Shown piece after piece: positions 17,113-25,822 of a DNA stretch of 55,430 bases; positions within the stretch are counted from its first letter, which is position 1, and each line of letters starts with the position of its first letter. The translations under genes were made by a program, and so were the position numbers. The notes beneath the pieces are model-generated. The model did not search any database and was not told where the DNA came from. It saw nothing but the letters and a program-made list of their open reading frames with translations. Source of the stretch: Caballeronia glathei. GTDB lineage: Bacteria > Pseudomonadota > Gammaproteobacteria > Burkholderiales > Burkholderiaceae. The stretch spans positions 1 to 55,430 of the forward strand of contig NZ_JFHC01000056.1 in NCBI RefSeq assembly GCF_000698595.1. Reading direction: 5' to 3'.

Positions 17113-18642
17113 ATGGCGGATTCTACCTCACTGGTCGTCACGCTGCATGGCGATGACGACGTTGCGATCGCGCGCGGTGCGATCGCCGCAGGCACCGTGC
17201 TGCATGAACTCGACGGCCTCGTTGTCACTGACGATATTCCGGCTGCGCACAAGGTTGCATTGCGCGCGCTGAAAGCCGGCGACCCCGTGCGGCGCTACGG
17301 CCAGATCATCGGTTTCGCCTCGCAGGCAATCGAACCCGGCGCTCATGTTCATACACAAAACCTTTCGATGGGCGACTTCGCGCGCGACTACGCCTATGGC
17401 AAGGACGTGAAAGCTGTGCCGCCCGCGCAGCAAGCCCTCACGTTCCAGGGCTTTCGGCGAGCTGACGGTCGCGTGGCGACGCGCAACTACATTGGCGTGG
17501 TGAGCACCGTCAACTGTTCCGCGACGGTGACCAAGCTTGTCACGCAGCACTTCTCGGTGCCCGGCGTGCTGGACGCCTGGCCGAACGTCGACGGCATCGT
17601 GCCGATCACCCACAGCTTCGGCTGCTGCATCGACCACAACGGCGAGGGCATCCAGCAGTTGCGCCGCACGATCGGTGGCTATGTGCGGCATCCGAACTTT
17701 GCGGGCGTGCTGGTCATCGGGCTCGGCTGCGAAGCGAATCAGATGGGCGCCATGTTCGTCGCCGAAGGCGTCGAGACCGGCGAGATGATGGTTCCGCTCG
17801 TCATTCAGGAGCAAGGCGGCACGCAGAAGACGGTGGACGCCGCCATCGCTGCGATCGAAAAAATGCTGCCGGTTGCAAACCAGGCCGTGCGCGAGCCGCT
17901 GCCGGTGTCGCACCTGAACATCGCCCTTCAATGCGGCGGATCGGACGGGTATTCGGGCATTACGGCGAATCCGGCGCTTGGCGCCGCCGTCGATCTGCTC
18001 GTGCAGCACGGCGGTACGGCGATTCTCACCGAGACCCCGGAGATCTACGGTGCCGAACACCTGCTCACGCGGCGCGCAATCACGCCCGAGGTGGGAGAGA
18101 AGATCGTCGAGCGCATTCACTGGTGGGAGAGCTACGCGGAGCGCGAAAAGGGCAGCATCGACAACAATCCGACCCCGGGCAACAAGACGGGTGGACTGAC
18201 CACCATCCTCGAAAAATCGCTGGGCGCGGTCGCCAAGAGCGGCTCGACTCCCCTGATGGATGTGTATCGCTATGCGGAGCCCGTGAACGCGAAGGGACTG
18301 GTGTTCATGGACGCGCCCGGCTACGACCCGATGGGTGCCACCGGACAGATCGCGGGCGGCGCCAATCTCGTGCTCTTCACCACCGGACGCGGTTCATGCT
18401 TCGGCGCGAAGCCCGCGCCTTCGATCAAGCTCGCCACCAACACGCGGATGTACACGCGCATGGTCGACGACATGGACATCAACTGCGGCGACATCATGGA
18501 CGGCGATGCAACGGTCGATCAAAAGGGAAATGAAATCTTCCAGATGATCATCGACGTGGCGTCGGGAAAAAAGAGCAAGAGCGAAGCGCTCGGCGTAGGC
18601 AATGAGGAATTCGTGCCCTGGATGATCGGCGCACAAATGTAA
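17113..18642 (+). CDS. UxaA/GarD-family hexonate or hexarate dehydratase
   Basis: A 509-residue enzyme with an N-terminal SAF domain (about residues 1-95) and a C-terminal altronate/galactarate dehydratase domain. Recognisable segments are FRRADGRVATRNYIGVVSTV, HSFGCCIDHNGEG, ALQCGGSDGYSGITANPALG, GNKTGGLTTILEKSLGA and TTGRGSCFGAKPAPSIKLAT. These enzymes remove water from sugar acids (altronate, galactarate and relatives). AAGAGG ahead of ATG 17113 fixes the start; 40 residues upstream in frame are not part of it. Length fits both GarD and UxaA, so altronate versus galactarate is undecided. It is followed by an LctP permease. Confidence 0.88.
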   Translation: MADSTSLVVTLHGDDDVAIARGAIAAGTVLHELDGLVVTDDIPAAHKVALRALKAGDPVRRYGQIIGFASQAIEPGAHVHTQNLSMGDFARDYAYGKDVKAVPPAQQALTFQGFRRADGRVATRNYIGVVSTVNCSATVTKLVTQHFSVPGVLDAWPNVDGIVPITHSFGCCIDHNGEGIQQLRRTIGGYVRHPNFAGVLVIGLGCEANQMGAMFVAEGVETGEMMVPLVIQEQGGTQKTVDAAIAAIEKMLPVANQAVREPLPVSHLNIALQCGGSDGYSGITANPALGAAVDLLVQHGGTAILTETPEIYGAEHLLTRRAITPEVGEKIVERIHWWESYAEREKGSIDNNPTPGNKTGGLTTILEKSLGAVAKSGSTPLMDVYRYAEPVNAKGLVFMDAPGYDPMGATGQIAGGANLVLFTTGRGSCFGAKPAPSIKLATNTRMYTRMVDDMDINCGDIMDGDATVDQKGNEIFQMIIDVASGKKSKSEALGVGNEEFVPWMIGAQM

Positions 18643-18704
18643 GGCACGACAGGCGCGGCCGCCAGTGCCGCGTCCACATGAATAAAGAAAGGAGACTTGT
18701 GCAA

Positions 18705-20402
18705 ATGGATGTCTGGCATCAGAACTACCTGCCGTTCGATAGCGTCGGCCTTTCCGCGCTCGCCGCAAGCGGACCTATCATTCTGTTCTTCATCTGCCTC
18801 GCCGTACTCAGAATGAAAGGGCATGTCGCCGCGGCCCTGACCCTCGCGCTGTCGATGCTGATCGCGGTGGCGATTTTTCACATGCCGCTCGGCATGGCGC
18901 TGGCATCGGCGTTCTACGGCTTCTTCTATGGCATGTGGCCGATTGCGTGGATCATCGTCGCGACGGTCTTCGTCTACAAGGTCGCGGTCCGCTCGGGCCA
19001 GTTCGACATCATCCGCAGTTCGATCACCGGGCTCACCGACGATCGCCGCCTCCAGATGCTCCTGATCGGCTTCTCGTTCGGCGCGTTTCTGGAAGGCGCG
19101 GCCGGCTTCGGTGCGCCCGTCGCGATTACCGCCGCGCTGCTCGTGGGGCTCGGCTTCAATCCGCTCTATGCAGCAGGCCTCTGCCTGATCGCGGACACGG
19201 CGCCAGTCGCGTTCGGCGCGCTCGGCATTCCCGTGATCGTGGCGGGTCAGGTATCGAATCTCGATCCGTTCTCGATCGGTGCAATGGCCGGCAGGCAGTT
19301 GCCGCTCATGTCCGTCTTCCTGCCGTTCTGGCTCGTGTTCGTCATGGACGGCAAGAAGGGCCTGCGCGAAACGTGGCCCGCCGCGCTCGTGGCGGGCGGC
19401 AGCTTTGCAGTGACGCAGTATCTGACCTCGAACTTTCTGGGACCGGAGCTTCCGGACGTCGCGTCGTCGATCGTGAGCCTCGTCTCGCTCGGCCTGTTCC
19501 TGAAGATGTGGCAACCGAAAATGGCGTTCGCGCCCGCCGTCTCCAGCGGCGGTGCCGCGGCGTTCAGCGCAGGCGGGGCGGGTGTCGCAGGTGGCTTCGG
19601 TGGCGCGGGTTCCCCAAGCCCCTATTCGATGAGCCGGATCGTGAGGGCGTGGTCGCCGTTCCTTTTCCTGACCGCGACGATCACGGTATGGGGTCTCGGC
19701 GGCTTCAAGGCATTGTTCGGACCAAAGGGGCTGCTTGCGGCCACGACCTTGTCCTTTCACATGCCCTTCATCGACCGGCTGATCATCCGGGGCGCGCCAG
19801 TGGTCGCAACGCCCACGCCGCTCGATGTCGTGTTCAAGCTCGATCTGGTCGCCGCGACCGGGACCGGCATCTTCCTCGCCGCGCTGATCGCTATCGTGTT
19901 CCTGCGCATGCCCGCGAAAACCGCGCTCGGCACGTTCGCCGAAACGATCAGGGAACTGCGCCGCCCGATCCTGTCGATCGGTCTCGTCCTCGCGTTCGCG
20001 TTCGTCGAGAACTACTCGGGCATGTCAGTGACGATGGCACTGCTGCTCGCGAAGACCGGGTCCGCGTATCCGTTGTTCGCGCCGCTGCTCGGCTGGCTCG
20101 GCGTCTTCCTGACCGGCTCGGACACGTCGTCGAACGCGCTGTTCGCCGCGTTGCAGGCGACCACCGCGCATCAGATCGGCGTCTCCGATATTTTGCTCGT
20201 CGCCGCCAACTCGACGGGCGGAGTGGCCGGGAAAATGATCTCGCCGCAGTCGATTGCCGTTGCGTGCGCGGCCGTCGGATTGATCGGAAGGGAATCGGAC
20301 CTGTTCCGCTTCACGCTGAAGCACAGCATCGGGCTGGCCGTGATCGCAGGCATCATCACCCTCAGCCAGGCCTACTGGCTCACCGGCATGCTGGTGAAAT
20401 AG
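18705..20402 (+). CDS. LctP-family permease (L-lactate permease homologue)
   Basis: A 565-residue inner-membrane protein with about 13 hydrophobic segments. GFSFGAFLEGAAGFGAPVA and TGSDTSSNALFAALQ are hallmarks of the L-lactate permease family. AAAGGAG at 18688-18694 supports the ATG at 18705 over the ATG at 18678. Gly- and Ala-rich residues near 285-310 form a low-complexity loop. The gene is 62 bases after the dehydratase gene on the same strand, so it probably shares its transcript and imports the same sugar acid, although close homologues carry lactate or glycolate. Confidence 0.9.
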   Translation: MDVWHQNYLPFDSVGLSALAASGPIILFFICLAVLRMKGHVAAALTLALSMLIAVAIFHMPLGMALASAFYGFFYGMWPIAWIIVATVFVYKVAVRSGQFDIIRSSITGLTDDRRLQMLLIGFSFGAFLEGAAGFGAPVAITAALLVGLGFNPLYAAGLCLIADTAPVAFGALGIPVIVAGQVSNLDPFSIGAMAGRQLPLMSVFLPFWLVFVMDGKKGLRETWPAALVAGGSFAVTQYLTSNFLGPELPDVASSIVSLVSLGLFLKMWQPKMAFAPAVSSGGAAAFSAGGAGVAGGFGGAGSPSPYSMSRIVRAWSPFLFLTATITVWGLGGFKALFGPKGLLAATTLSFHMPFIDRLIIRGAPVVATPTPLDVVFKLDLVAATGTGIFLAALIAIVFLRMPAKTALGTFAETIRELRRPILSIGLVLAFAFVENYSGMSVTMALLLAKTGSAYPLFAPLLGWLGVFLTGSDTSSNALFAALQATTAHQIGVSDILLVAANSTGGVAGKMISPQSIAVACAAVGLIGRESDLFRFTLKHSIGLAVIAGIITLSQAYWLTGMLVK

Positions 20403-20421
20403 CCGTCACACACGACAGACT

Positions 20422-20457
20422 CCGGCGGTGCTCGTGATCCATCACGGGCTCCGCCGG
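20422..20457. terminator. Long hairpin between convergent operons
   Basis: CCGGCGG (20422-20428) pairs with CCGCCGG (20451-20457), and inside it GCTCGTGAT pairs with ATCACGGGC, giving a stem of about 16 pairs with a 2-base loop and one mismatch. It lies between the permease (plus) and the kinase (minus). No T tract follows on either strand. Confidence 0.6.
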
Positions 20458-20563
20458 GCTCGGCATATCGTCTGCGTCCGTGCGACTCTGCGCGGGGAAC
20501 GGTCGGCGATCCGCAGGCAAGGCGCGCAGCCACGCCTTCCCCTTGCCTCATTTTCAGGGACAT

Positions 20564-21523
20564 TCAGGCCACGGAAGAGTCCTCCGCCCTCATCCTCATA
20601 CCATCCTGCCCGGACGCTTCGCCGGACACCGTCCGCATCACATGCCGCATCTCGTCGGCAGCCGGGATGGACGCAAACGTGCCGTGCCGGCTCACGGCAA
20701 GCGCGGCGGCACGTTGCGCACATTCGATCGCATACGAAAATGGCGCCGCTTGCGAAAGGTTCGCCACCAGCACTCCGCAAAACACATCTCCGGCGCCCGA
20801 CGTATCGACGGCCACGACGGCTACGGCCGGCAAGCGAACGAGATGGCCGTCGCGCACGATCAGCGCGCCGCGCGCCCCGAGCGTCACGACAACCCACCTG
20901 GGCCCTTGCGCGAGCAACCGGCGCGCCGCCTGCTCCGGATCGTCGATGCCGGTTATGTCGCGAATCTCGCCCTCGTTCGCGATCACCCCGTCGCAACGCT
21001 GGAGCGCCGACGTATCCGGCCAGCACCACGGCGCCGCGTTGACGATCACCGTTGCGCCCGCATCGCGTGCATGCCCGACGAGCGCGCGCGTACAGTCGAG
21101 CGACAAGTTGCCTTGCATCAGCAGCGTGTCGCCTGCCGCGATGTCGGCAATCTGCGCGACGACCTCCCGCGCTTCGAGTGCGCGCGTACAGCCGGCGGCC
21201 GTCACGATCGCGTTTTCACCGCCGCGGGAAACGGTCACCACCGACATGTCCGTCGCAACGTCGCACCGCACGAGGCGCAATCCATGCATGTGCTCCGCTT
21301 CGAGCCGTTCGTGGATGCCTGCGCCTTCTGCATCGTTGCCGATAGTCGCGTGAAACACGACGGCAGCGCCAGCCCGGTGCGCCGCCACCGCCTGGTTGAG
21401 CCCCTTCCCGCCCGGCGCGCGCTGCACGGCTGTCGCAAGAACGGACTCGCCGGCCCGCGGCGACTGCTCGACCGTGAAGGTGACATCCGCAACTGCGTTG
21501 CCGACCACGAACAGCCGCTTCAT
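20564..21523 (-). CDS. PfkB/ribokinase-family carbohydrate kinase
   Basis: A 319-residue cytoplasmic kinase. The first signature is GGKGLNQAVAAHRAGAAVVF near residues 35-55 and the second is AVDTSGAGDVFCGVLVANLS near 245, which holds the catalytic Asp and the anion hole. The start at 21523 is MKRLFVVGNAVADV, which overlaps the BtpA stop by four bases. It is the last gene of the seven-gene operon. It would phosphorylate the sugar or sugar-like moiety imported by the ABC transporter or released by its neighbours. Confidence 0.9.
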   Translation of the reverse strand: MKRLFVVGNAVADVTFTVEQSPRAGESVLATAVQRAPGGKGLNQAVAAHRAGAAVVFHATIGNDAEGAGIHERLEAEHMHGLRLVRCDVATDMSVVTVSRGGENAIVTAAGCTRALEAREVVAQIADIAAGDTLLMQGNLSLDCTRALVGHARDAGATVIVNAAPWCWPDTSALQRCDGVIANEGEIRDITGIDDPEQAARRLLAQGPRWVVVTLGARGALIVRDGHLVRLPAVAVVAVDTSGAGDVFCGVLVANLSQAAPFSYAIECAQRAAALAVSRHGTFASIPAADEMRHVMRTVSGEASGQDGMRMRAEDSSVA

Positions 21524-22365
21524 AAGCGCGCCTTCGCGGCTTCTTTCATGAACACCGCAACGCGCTCCGGATCGACCGTGTTCCACCACACGCCGTCGCG
21601 CTTCAGAAAGCTCGCGACGATCACGGCATCGGCGACCGTAAACAGTTCGCCAACGTTCGACGGGTTGACCCCCGACCCGATTACGACGGGCAGCGAGGTC
21701 CCTTTCGCGATCGCATTCAGTTCGTCCATCGTCGCTGAATCGCCGGTACGCTGACCGGTGACGATCGCCGCATCGGCGTCGAAGAACTCGACGTCGCGCG
21801 CGAGCTCGGCAAGCGAGCGGTCCGCTGTGATGGCGTGCGCACCATGTTTGACATGCACGTCCGTCAGGATCTTGATGTCCTGCGCGCGCAAGCGCGCGCG
21901 ATAGCGCGTGGCCAATGCCGCAGGCCCTTCAATGAATCCTTCGTTGGCCACATAGGCATTGGCCCACTGGTTCACGCGCACGAACGATGCGCCGGCGGCT
22001 TTCGCCACGGCGAGCGCCTGCAATGCGCCGTTCGCCAGCACGTTGATGCCGACCGGCAGCCCTACCGCGCGCCGTACCGCGTCGGCGATCACGGCCATTA
22101 CCGCAGGCGTTTCGGGCCCGAGATCGTCGGGCTTCGCGAACGGGATGTCGCCGTGGTTCTCGACGATGAGTCCGTCGAGCCCCCCCTTCGCATAGGCCTT
22201 CGCTTCGGCGATCGCGACGTCGATGATCTCTCCGATCGGCTGGCCCTCGTAGTGCGGCGCGCCCGGCAGCGGCAGGCAGTGGATCACGCCGATCACCGCC
22301 CGGCGTCTGCCGAACAGGGTTTCGATCGCGTTGGGTTTTTCCTTGAAGACCGGTTGTGTGCTCAT
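21520..22365 (-). CDS. BtpA/SgcQ-family TIM-barrel protein
   Basis: A 281-residue protein of the BtpA/SgcQ family. Segments include VIGVIHCLPLPGAPHYEG, LDGLIVENHGDIPF, VRVNQWANAYVANEGFIEG, ILTDVHVKHGAHAI, AAIVTGQRTGD and PVVIGSGVNPSNV, the last resembling a phosphate-binding loop of TIM barrels. Family members include cyanobacterial BtpA (photosystem I biogenesis) and E. coli SgcQ, whose reaction is not firmly established. I take the ATG at 22365. It overlaps the kinase by four bases and follows the TenA-like gene by 22. Phosphate binding and the kinase neighbour suggest action on a phosphorylated sugar compound. Confidence 0.88.
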   Translation of the reverse strand: MSTQPVFKEKPNAIETLFGRRRAVIGVIHCLPLPGAPHYEGQPIGEIIDVAIAEAKAYAKGGLDGLIVENHGDIPFAKPDDLGPETPAVMAVIADAVRRAVGLPVGINVLANGALQALAVAKAAGASFVRVNQWANAYVANEGFIEGPAALATRYRARLRAQDIKILTDVHVKHGAHAITADRSLAELARDVEFFDADAAIVTGQRTGDSATMDELNAIAKGTSLPVVIGSGVNPSNVGELFTVADAVIVASFLKRDGVWWNTVDPERVAVFMKEAAKARL

Positions 22366-22387
22366 GTGATTGTGTTGGCAAGAGACA

Positions 22388-23044
22388 TCAAACTTCGTAG
22401 CACGCACTGTGAAAGTCGATTTCAAGTGCGAGCACCTTGTGAAAGATCGCGCTGCTGCGTTCGAAGTCGAACCGTTCGGCCGACCATCCGTCCACCTGCG
22501 CTTTGAGCCATTTCACCTGAGAGCGAAAAGTCGGCTCGGCGTGCAGCGCCACCCATTCGCGTATGTACGGGTTGTCGCTCGGCGTCTGGTTCGCGCGCGC
22601 GCACCAGGTGCCGTACATCCATTCCGCGGCCAGCATCGAGACGACCACGTCTTCATACGTGCCTTGCCGGGCGATCTCCAGCATGCCCGTATCGAACGCC
22701 GCGACCGCGGGGGGCAACAGCATGTCGCTGCGCACTTCAGGCAATGCCAGCGCTTCGAAGGTTCGCTCGAAGTAAGGCACCTGCTCGGTGGACAGCGCAT
22801 TGAGCACGCCGATCAGCCAGTGCTTCTGTTCGATCGACGTGGCCTTCACGAGCGCATGGCCGAAGATCGCGATTGCGGTCTCGACGAAGCGCCCTTCGTA
22901 GGAGAGGTAGCGGACGAACGCGTCTGCCGGCAGGCGGTTCTGCTCGATGTCGACGACGAACCGGTGTTCCTGCATGACCTGCCACGGCCCTGCGTTGGCC
23001 GTGAGCAGGCGGTCCGAGTTGGATTTTGTGCTGTAAGTCATCAT
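22388..23044 (-). CDS. TenA-family (thiaminase II-like) protein, altered active site
   Basis: A 218-residue all-helical TenA/PQQC-fold protein. Aligned by eye to Bacillus TenA, the catalytic Cys position in LPCxWxY reads AAEW (Ala140-Glu141), as in the TenA_E branch. The Asp of QDY reads Tyr49-Glu50. The C-terminal Glu is kept (Glu208 in LALEIDFHSA). TenA enzymes cleave C-N bonds in thiamin breakdown products. Here the gene lies 15 bases after a sugar permease gene and before BtpA and a kinase, with no thiamin genes near, so a different aminated substrate is likely. The start codon follows no clear Shine-Dalgarno, which fits translational coupling. Confidence 0.82.
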   Translation of the reverse strand: MMTYSTKSNSDRLLTANAGPWQVMQEHRFVVDIEQNRLPADAFVRYLSYEGRFVETAIAIFGHALVKATSIEQKHWLIGVLNALSTEQVPYFERTFEALALPEVRSDMLLPPAVAAFDTGMLEIARQGTYEDVVVSMLAAEWMYGTWCARANQTPSDNPYIREWVALHAEPTFRSQVKWLKAQVDGWSAERFDFERSSAIFHKVLALEIDFHSACYEV

Positions 23045-23059
23045 GTGGTCGCGGGTGCG

Positions 23060-24058
23060 TTATTTCTTTGCCGATTTATAGCGGCCGAACACACGCGTGT
23101 TCAGCCAGATGGCGCCGAGGATGATCAAGCCGGTGATGATCTGCGTGAAGAACGGCGAAATGTGCATCAGGATCAGACCGTTGCCGATCACCGCGATGGT
23201 CAGCGAGCCGAGGATCGTGCCGGTGATCGTTGCGCGCCCGCCCATCAGCGACGTGCCGCCGAGCACGACGGCCGCGATCACGTCCAGTTCGAAGCCCGCC
23301 CCCGCGTTCGATGAACCGGAGCCGAGGCGCGACGCGAGTATCAGCCCGGCCGCCGCGGATGCGAGGCCGGTCAGCAGAAACACCGAGGTCTTGATGCGCA
23401 GCGTCGGCATGCCGGCACGCCGTGCCGCTTCCGCGTTCGATCCGACCGCGACGACACGTCTGCCATAGCGTCCGCGATTCAGGTACACATAGCCCACGGC
23501 GGAGACGATCACCGCGATCAACGCCGGCACCGGAATGCCGAACAGCGTGCCGGTACCGATGAAGTCGAAGCCCGTGCCCGACTCGATCGGCACCGAGAAG
23601 CCCTTCGTCGAATAGAGGGCGATGCCGCGCAAGGTCGACATCGTCGCCAAGGTCACGATGAACGACGGAATGGCCTGGCTTGCCGAGATCCAACCTTGCA
23701 GCCAGCCGATAGCGCCGCCCAGCGCGAGTATCGCGACCACCGCGGCGGGCCATGGCACGCCGTGGTGAATCAGGATCGCGACCAGCGCGTTGGTGAGCGC
23801 CGCCATCGACCCAACCGACAGGTCGATGCCACCCGTCGTGATGACGAATGTCATCGCGATCGCGACCACGAGAATCGGCGCCAGCTGGCGCAGCACGTTC
23901 AACGCATTGCCGGCGGTGAGAAACGTGCTGCTGCCGAGCGAAAAGACGGCGCAGCAGCCGATGAAGAATCCGGCGATCGACAGCACCTGCGCATTGGCCG
24001 CAAAGTAGTCGCGGGAACGCGAGCCGATCTCGCGCTCGGTGTATGACGTGGTGCTCAT
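23060..24058 (-). CDS. Sugar ABC transporter permease (RbsC/FrcC type)
   Basis: A 332-residue inner-membrane permease with about eight to ten hydrophobic helices. Characteristic pieces are MTFVITTGGIDLSVGSMAAL, IPSFIVTLATMSTLRGIALY, GRYGRRVVAVGSNAEAARRAG and AAVVLGGTSLMGGRATITGT. It serves a ribose, fructose or xylose-type importer. Its start overlaps the ATPase stop by four bases (ATGA), so the two are translationally coupled. The true start is MSTTSYTERE; the longer open frame running into the ATPase gene is not coding. Confidence 0.93.
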   Translation of the reverse strand: MSTTSYTEREIGSRSRDYFAANAQVLSIAGFFIGCCAVFSLGSSTFLTAGNALNVLRQLAPILVVAIAMTFVITTGGIDLSVGSMAALTNALVAILIHHGVPWPAAVVAILALGGAIGWLQGWISASQAIPSFIVTLATMSTLRGIALYSTKGFSVPIESGTGFDFIGTGTLFGIPVPALIAVIVSAVGYVYLNRGRYGRRVVAVGSNAEAARRAGMPTLRIKTSVFLLTGLASAAAGLILASRLGSGSSNAGAGFELDVIAAVVLGGTSLMGGRATITGTILGSLTIAVIGNGLILMHISPFFTQIITGLIILGAIWLNTRVFGRYKSAKK

Positions 24059-24846
24059 CCGTGCCTCCTTCCGACGATCAGCTGAACCAGGTCCTCGAGG
24101 CTCGTCTCCTCGAGCTGGCGCTCGGCGATCTTGGTTCCTTCGTACATGACGGCGATCCGGTCGCAGACGCGAAACAGGTCCTGCAGCCGGTGCGTGATCA
24201 GCACGACTGCCACGCCCTGCGCCTTCACGCGATTGATCAGGTCGAGCACCGCGTCGACTTCCGCGACTGCCAGTGCCGAAGTCGGCTCGTCCATGATCAA
24301 TACGCGCGGCGAAAACGATGCGGCGCGCGCGATGGCGATCGACTGCCGCTGGCCGCCCGAAAGCTGTTCCACCGTGCCGTTCAGATTCGGAATGCGGATC
24401 TTCAACCGGTCGAGCAGCGTGCGCGCCTCGGCCAGCATGCGCTTGCGCTGCAGCATGCCGCCCTTGCACATTTCGCGGCCGAGAAACAGGTTGCCGACCA
24501 CGTCGACCGTGTCGCACAGGCTCAGGTCCTGATAGACCATTTCGATGTGGCGGGCCCGCGCGTCGGCTGGCCCGGCGAAGCGCACTTCGCTGCCTTCGAC
24601 GAAGATCGCGCCGTCGTCGGGCAGGTACGTGCCCGCCATGACTTTGGTCAGCGTCGATTTGCCCGCCGCGTTGTCGCCGATCAGGCCGACGCATTCGCCC
24701 GGGTACAGGTCGAGATCGATGCCGCGCAGCGCGGGAAACGACCCGAACGATTTGCGGATGCCCTTCATCGCGAGGATAGGCATGCGCGGCTTTGCGCCTG
24801 TGGCGGATAGGGATGGCTGCATGGTCATGAGCGTTTGCGTTGTCAT
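24055..24846 (-). CDS. Sugar ABC transporter ATP-binding protein (single domain)
   Basis: A 263-residue ATPase with Walker A GDNAAGKST, Q-loop MVYQDLSL, signature LSGGQRQSIAIARA, Walker B VLIMDEPTSAL and H-loop ITHR. Ribose-type importers usually use a double ATPase of about 500 residues, whereas this one is single, like FrcA of the Sinorhizobium fructose system. It overlaps both neighbours by four bases, so binding protein, ATPase and permease are tightly coupled. Confidence 0.93.
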   Translation of the reverse strand: MTTQTLMTMQPSLSATGAKPRMPILAMKGIRKSFGSFPALRGIDLDLYPGECVGLIGDNAAGKSTLTKVMAGTYLPDDGAIFVEGSEVRFAGPADARARHIEMVYQDLSLCDTVDVVGNLFLGREMCKGGMLQRKRMLAEARTLLDRLKIRIPNLNGTVEQLSGGQRQSIAIARAASFSPRVLIMDEPTSALAVAEVDAVLDLINRVKAQGVAVVLITHRLQDLFRVCDRIAVMYEGTKIAERQLEETSLEDLVQLIVGRRHG

Positions 24847-25796
24847 TTCGATGCGAACTGGCTGCGCCAGGCGCCGACGTTCGCCTTGGTCACGAACGTG
24901 ATCGGCGGCGTCACCACGGCCTGAACCGGCTTGCCGTTATGCGCGTTGTGCACCGCTTCGATCGCAGCACGGCCCATGGCGGCCGGGTCCTGCTGCTCGA
25001 CGCCGAGCACCACGCCGCGGTCGATGGCGCGGATCACTTCGGGCGCGAGGTCCCAGCCGATCAGCTTCACCTTGTCGGCGCGACCTTGCGCCTGCACGGC
25101 GGCGATCGCACCCAGCATCGCCGGCTCGCCGGTGGCATAGATCGCGTCGAGATCCGGATTGGCCGTCAGCAGGTTTTCGGCTGCCGAGAGCGCGACGTCC
25201 TGCGTGTTCTGCCCGTCGACGACACCCGCCACCGTTGCCTTGCCGCTCGCCGTGATGACCTCCTGGAAAACCTTCTGGCGCGTGTTCTGGATCACCGAGC
25301 TGAGCGCGCCGACGATGCCGATGCGCGCACTGCCATGCGGGTTTTTCGACAGGTAGTCGAGATAGTGCGCAGCGATCTCCTTCGAGCCGGCGGTGCTGTC
25401 GACAGCAACCTGCGCCTTCTGCGGTCCCGGCGGGAGCACCGCGTCCAGACCGATCACCGGAATACCCGCCGCGCTCGCGGTGCGCACCGCGCCGCGCACC
25501 GAGTTCACGTCGATCGCATCGACCACGATGCCATCGACCTTTTGCTGCACGTAGTCGTCGATCGCATTCACTTGCGCAGACGACGAGTCGTTCGCGTTGA
25601 ACACGACGAGCTTCACGCCGAGCTTCTTCGCCTCCTCTTCCGCGCCGGCCCGCATCTGATTGAAGAACACCGCCTGCTGGTTGATCACAATCAGCGCGTA
25701 CGTCGGACTTCCGGCTGCCGACGCGGGTGCGCTGAAGCCTGCGAGGCCGATTAGCGCAGCGGAACAACAAAACGCAATACGTAGTGCCTTGTTCAT
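24843..25796 (-). CDS. Sugar ABC transporter substrate-binding protein (RbsB-like)
   Basis: A 317-residue periplasmic binding protein of the Peripla_BP_4 family. The signal peptide ends near residue 27 (SAPASA). The mature protein has FFNQMRAGAEEEAKKLGVKL, a VDGIVVDAIDVNSV hinge segment, RQKVFQEVI, ATGEPAMLGAI and KVKLIGWDLAPEVIRAIDRG. GGAGG before the ATG at 25796 supports the start. It is the second gene of the operon, 26 bases after the LacI gene. The pocket type fits a pentose, hexose, polyol or nucleoside-like ligand. Confidence 0.92.
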   Translation of the reverse strand: MNKALRIAFCCSAALIGLAGFSAPASAAGSPTYALIVINQQAVFFNQMRAGAEEEAKKLGVKLVVFNANDSSSAQVNAIDDYVQQKVDGIVVDAIDVNSVRGAVRTASAAGIPVIGLDAVLPPGPQKAQVAVDSTAGSKEIAAHYLDYLSKNPHGSARIGIVGALSSVIQNTRQKVFQEVITASGKATVAGVVDGQNTQDVALSAAENLLTANPDLDAIYATGEPAMLGAIAAVQAQGRADKVKLIGWDLAPEVIRAIDRGVVLGVEQQDPAAMGRAAIEAVHNAHNGKPVQAVVTPPITFVTKANVGAWRSQFASK

Positions 25797-25822
25797 GTAA
25801 ACCTCCAGAGATTGAGCAAGCT

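Noticed and set aside
18935..20437. A 500-codon open frame on the plus strand
   Set aside because: It overlaps the LctP permease in another frame and is dominated by Arg and Asp; the permease has the family motifs and a ribosome site.
24059..24694. N-terminal extension of the sugar permease frame
   Set aside because: The frame stays open into the ATPase gene, but the extra residues are Arg-rich and unlike permeases; the ATG at 24058 with ATGA coupling is the natural start.
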